This document shows, one piece after another, positions 21,267 through 23,552 of a DNA stretch of 23,552 nt. The stretch covers positions 202,101-225,652 of the forward strand of contig BMAT01004147.1 in NCBI GenBank assembly GCA_019649035.1, written 5' to 3'. The notes under the pieces are model-generated. The model was given only the letters and a program-made list of their open reading frames with translations, did no database searches and was not told the origin of the DNA. Both the position numbers and the translations under genes were made by a program. The stretch comes from Elysia marginata (lineage: Eukaryota > Mollusca > Gastropoda > Plakobranchidae). Within the stretch, counting starts at the first letter, position 1. Each line of letters opens with the position of its first letter.

Positions 21267-21531
21267 CAGGGATGCAAGCCGCCCATGCTCAAAAAGCAGG
21301 AAAATTTTACACTCTGTAGGTGCCCTTATAGAAATTTTGATGGACCAATTCAAAGAGATACATACAACTCTGTACAAGAGCCTACACAGCTCTATAATAA
21401 AAAAGAAGTGTTTGATTCTCTATGACTCTTAATTAGGGGGTTTTCTTTAACATTTAGATCATATTTTTTTCAAGTTTTCTTGCTTTTTTAGTTAAAGAAA
21501 ACTGCTAAAAATCGGAAAACTTGCATCCCTG
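21267..21531. mobile_element. hAT-like MITE (265 bp) with perfect 6-bp flanking repeats
   Basis: Termini CAGGGATGCAAG and CTTGCATCCCTG are a perfect 12-bp inverted pair. They are flanked immediately by CATTAC on both sides (21261-21266 and 21532-21537), read as a target-site duplication. The interior is AT-rich and non-coding. A second copy starts at 23441. The CAGGG ends suggest the hAT superfamily, where 5-8-bp duplications occur; the class is inferred. Confidence 0.82.
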
Positions 21532-21604
21532 CATTACGGTAATGTATTTTCTGCAGCAAGCCAAGATCCTTGAAAACTGAAATTTTTGTTATATACCGTA
21601 ATGG
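21532..21604. repeat. 10-bp inverted repeat abutting the MITE
   Basis: CATTACGGTA at 21532 and TACCGTAATG ending near 21603 form a perfect inverted pair about 52 bases apart. It shares the CATTAC that serves as the MITE's right flank, so it may be a tiny older element into whose end the MITE inserted, or coincidence. Confidence 0.35.
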
Positions 21605-21639
21605 ATGTAACCACCTACTTGCATTTTGGATCACCTTTT

Positions 21640-21960
21640 GCCTTGATTTTTCCTTTTCAAAGGAAGTTAAATGCATTTTGCTTATGACAGCAGCAGAAAT
21701 AATGTATTTCTCATTTAACTAAATTACACATTGGCCACTGGCAAATTAATATAACTAACCAACTACATGTAGTCCAAATTGCCTAATTTTTGGCTTGATT
21801 TGTCATACTCAAAAGACATGAATGCAATTAATAAACTTTCCATGTCAGTACGAGTCTGGTAACAGCAGCAGGTATATTGATTATCCAACTAAATTATACA
21901 CAGACCATTGGCAGTACTTTATCTAAGCCATATCATTCACTAACTAAATATTTTTTAGTC
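21640..21960. repeat. Diverged direct repeat, two units offset by about 150-175 bp
   Basis: CCTTGATTT (21641) and GGCTTGATTT (21792) start the units. Later, ACAGCAGCAG followed by AACTAAATTACACATTGGCC (from 21687) corresponds to ACAGCAGCAG followed by ACTAAATTATACACAGACC (from 21862). The units are clearly related but diverged, with indels. It looks like an old tandem duplication in the putative 3' UTR. Confidence 0.5.
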
Positions 21961-22721
21961 ATTTCTGCGGGTGGAGACAAAACTATTAACCATTTAAGTG
22001 TTAGAGAAGAAAAAAAATCCGAAAAAAACTGGAAGAGCACAGAAGCGGTACAATCTGGAAAAAAAGGATAAAAAAGATAGCCCCCCCCCCCCCAAAAAAA
22101 ACCCCAACAAACTAAGTGGCCCGCTAAAGTCCCTTTCTACTTGATTCTATAATATACTATTGCAATAACCCACTCTGAAAAAACGCTCCCATCTCCCCAC
22201 TTTACAGGCAAAGTAGCATACATTAGAGATATGCCATTTTGACATGGGCATACCATTGAGTGCAAAAGATCATAGCCCTTCTAAGGGCATAAAAAAAGTA
22301 CAGGTTGATGGGTCAATTATTTTGAAGCTATTAAAAAAGAGACATGCCTCTTTGCTAGCAGAGTGACTTCGGTAAATTAAAAAAAAAATTTAGAACAAAA
22401 AAAAAAAAATTAAACAAAAACTTGTCTTTACCTCATGCCAGAGACATAATTACAAGAATTGGCTTTTCATATATACAATACAGTCACAGAACTCTTACTA
22501 GATATGTGCTGCTTCAGGTTCCGTGACATAACAACGTAAATAAAACAAAAACAATCAACAACTAAACAAAAAACTCTTGGCCACAGCGAGTTCTATGTAA
22601 ACTAAAGCTAAAGCCTATCACAAAAACAGCCACACAACTACATACCCATTTAGAAAACAAAGAAAATTTGAAACTGAACACAATTTTGCGCTATTAAAGT
22701 GCACATATTACACAATGAGAT

Positions 22722-22769
22722 GAACCAGTTGCTCTTACTAGAAAATGAGCTGCTTCAGGCAACTGGTTC
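22722..22769 (-). repeat. Perfect 11-bp stem hairpin in the putative 3' UTR
   Basis: GAACCAGTTGC (22722-22732) and GCAACTGGTTC (22759-22769) are exact reverse complements around a 26-base loop. The loop words CTCTTACTAGA and GAGCTGCTTCAGG recur without the stem at about 22492-22517, so this may be a diverged duplicate or a small element. An RNA role is speculative. Confidence 0.5.
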
Positions 22770-22932
22770 CTTGCCTTGATCATTTTTTTCTCCCTGGTAT
22801 TACAAAAAAAAAAGAGAGAACACTTTAAAAAATTATTTCCAAGACAAAAATCTTTTTTGTTTGTTTAATTAGCAGGAAATATGCTTCATATCAGCCAGGA
22901 CACACCAATCGAATCCGTCACTAAAAACCAGC

Positions 22933-23134
22933 TTAAAGTTTAATAAACTTTATAACATAATGCTGCCTGAGATCATTCACAAAGCCATCGAACCAAAAGC
23001 TTGCACAAAATGTCCCCATCACAGTTGCCTTCCTGCAGTACTGTTCATCTGAAGCTGACATTGTCAGTGTCACAAAATTCAGCATTTCATCCAGGCTATT
23101 CACAAAGCAACTACGACTTGACTTCAACTCTCGG
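22933..23134 (-). CDS. Terminal coding exon of an unrecognised gene (3' partial)
   Basis: The minus strand has an excellent acceptor (a C/T-rich tract then CAG, 23135-23137) followed by an open frame to TAA at 22933-22935. The exon begins with the third base of a split codon, then 66 residues from RELKSSRSCF to IKFIKL. Features seen: SLDEMLNFVTLTMSASDE, a Cys/aromatic stretch (TFCASFWFDGF) and a hydrophobic basic end (LRQHYVIKFIKL). Codon use and amino-acid balance look coding, unlike the AT-rich surroundings, and there is no low complexity. I do not recognise the family. The compact alpha-helical look suggests the end of a folded protein. Upstream exons lie beyond 23552. It is convergent with the zinc-finger gene. 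Confidence 0.75.
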
Positions 23135-23552
23135 CTGAAAAAGAAAAAGTACAATTCATTAAAACTGCACCAATCAGCCAAGGAGCACACTGCTTTGTTT
23201 GATGATTGTTTAGTTTTAAACTGGGTAATATTTAAGTTCTTTTTCTAAATAAAGTAACAACTAAAAACAAAGATGCCACTAGACAACTTTCAAAAAAGCC
23301 TGAAAAATTTATTAGACACCCTACCTGTGCTCTGCGCATTTAGACAGATTGAATTAACTGAGGCCAATAGGACTGGATTTCAGTTTGCATGTGGCACATG
23401 TTCTTTCTTCTCCCTTTTTAAGACTTCAAGTGCTTTATAACAGGGATGCAAGCAGCTGATGAGAAAAAAGCAGGAAATTTTTTTATGAACGTTTCCGAGC
23501 GCGTGCTATTCTGATTACTAAAGCCAGCCTTTCAGTTTCAGTGTCTAGCAAA
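23135..23552 (-). other. Intron upstream of the minus-strand terminal exon
   Basis: Begins at the CAG acceptor and runs off the window. No exon with compatible phase (two bases carried) was found in it. The start of a hAT-like MITE is at 23441. Confidence 0.6.
23441..23552. mobile_element. hAT-like MITE, second copy, cut by the window edge
   Basis: CAGGGATGCAAGC, then AAAAAAGCAGGAAATTTTT, matches the left end of the 21267 element (CAGGGATGCAAGC, then AAAAAGCAGGAAAATTTT). The same orientation and internal spacing indicate the same family. The other end is outside the window. Confidence 0.65.

Larger units (their letters stand above)
19675..22932 (-). other. Putative 3' UTR of the minus-strand gene (about 3.26 kb)
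   Basis: It lies between the minus-strand stop (22933-22935) and the poly(A) signal at 19691. It is AT-rich with no conserved-looking frame. It contains a MITE (21267-21531), a diverged direct repeat (about 21640-21960), a hairpin (22722-22769) and a C-run at 22081-22094. It may be shorter if a nearer signal is used. Continuity as one exon is inferred. Confidence 0.5.

Noticed and set aside
23329..23361. Possible small minus-strand exon between CCTCAG and GTAGGG
   Set aside because: It would have to end two bases into a codon to join the terminal exon, and that frame contains a TAA at its start.
1..23552. Search for tRNA, rRNA, CRISPR array, toxin gene or viral gene
   Set aside because: Nothing with the needed structure or motifs was seen; the content is ordinary animal gene ends plus small DNA transposons.

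Overview
The window is animal nuclear DNA: AT-rich, with widely spaced short exons, GT-AG introns, long 3' UTRs, many small terminal-inverted-repeat (TIR) transposons and no dense ORFs or operons. Recurrent TAGGCCTA, TACATGTA and TCTAGATCT words and the TE style suggest a marine invertebrate, possibly a mollusc. That is a guess from composition, not a proof.

Region 1 (1-9664, + strand) is the 3' part of one C2H2 zinc-finger gene. Five exons join at 71-1861, 3695-3925, 5546-5780, 6546-6647 and 8973-9664. They have consistent phases (0,0,1,1) and encode 1016 residues if translation starts at the ATG at 71. An acceptor at 59-60 means at least one more 5' exon lies outside the window. The order and wording of the fingers (HSGIKPH linker, KQLSHL, TQISHLKRH, YPSQL, CGMDF, QTLKAH, GHMHMH, TLKGNL.RH) identify an invertebrate homologue of the vertebrate ZNF366/ZNF710 family. 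Vertebrate members carry 11 contiguous fingers. Here there are 9, arranged 3+6, and the two vertebrate fingers 4-5 are replaced by a Q/P-rich linker. Finger 3 lacks its second histidine and finger 9 has a one-residue Cys-Cys gap.

Region 2 (9665 to about 19670) holds the zinc-finger 3' UTR, with candidate poly(A) signals at 10315 and more distally at 13014, then gene-free DNA. It contains several copies of a roughly 250-bp MITE family with TATGTC/TATGTG termini and TA-like ends. It also holds two copies, in opposite orientation, of an 860-920-bp non-coding pogo/Tc1-like element (14792-15714 and 18006-18862).

Region 3 (about 19670-23552, - strand) is the 3' end of a second gene, convergent with the first: a terminal coding exon (22933-23134, 66 residues plus a split codon) that I cannot assign, followed by a roughly 3.26-kb putative 3' UTR. 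A poly(A) signal at 19691-19696 with a U/GU-rich downstream stretch marks its likely end. This UTR contains a MITE with perfect 6-bp flanking repeats, a diverged direct repeat and a perfect 11-bp hairpin.

The two genes are tail to tail, so neither promoter is in the window. I saw no tRNA, rRNA, CRISPR array or viral gene, and no clearly new multi-gene system. The most interesting items are the altered finger array, the family of small DNA transposons and the unassigned minus-strand exon.
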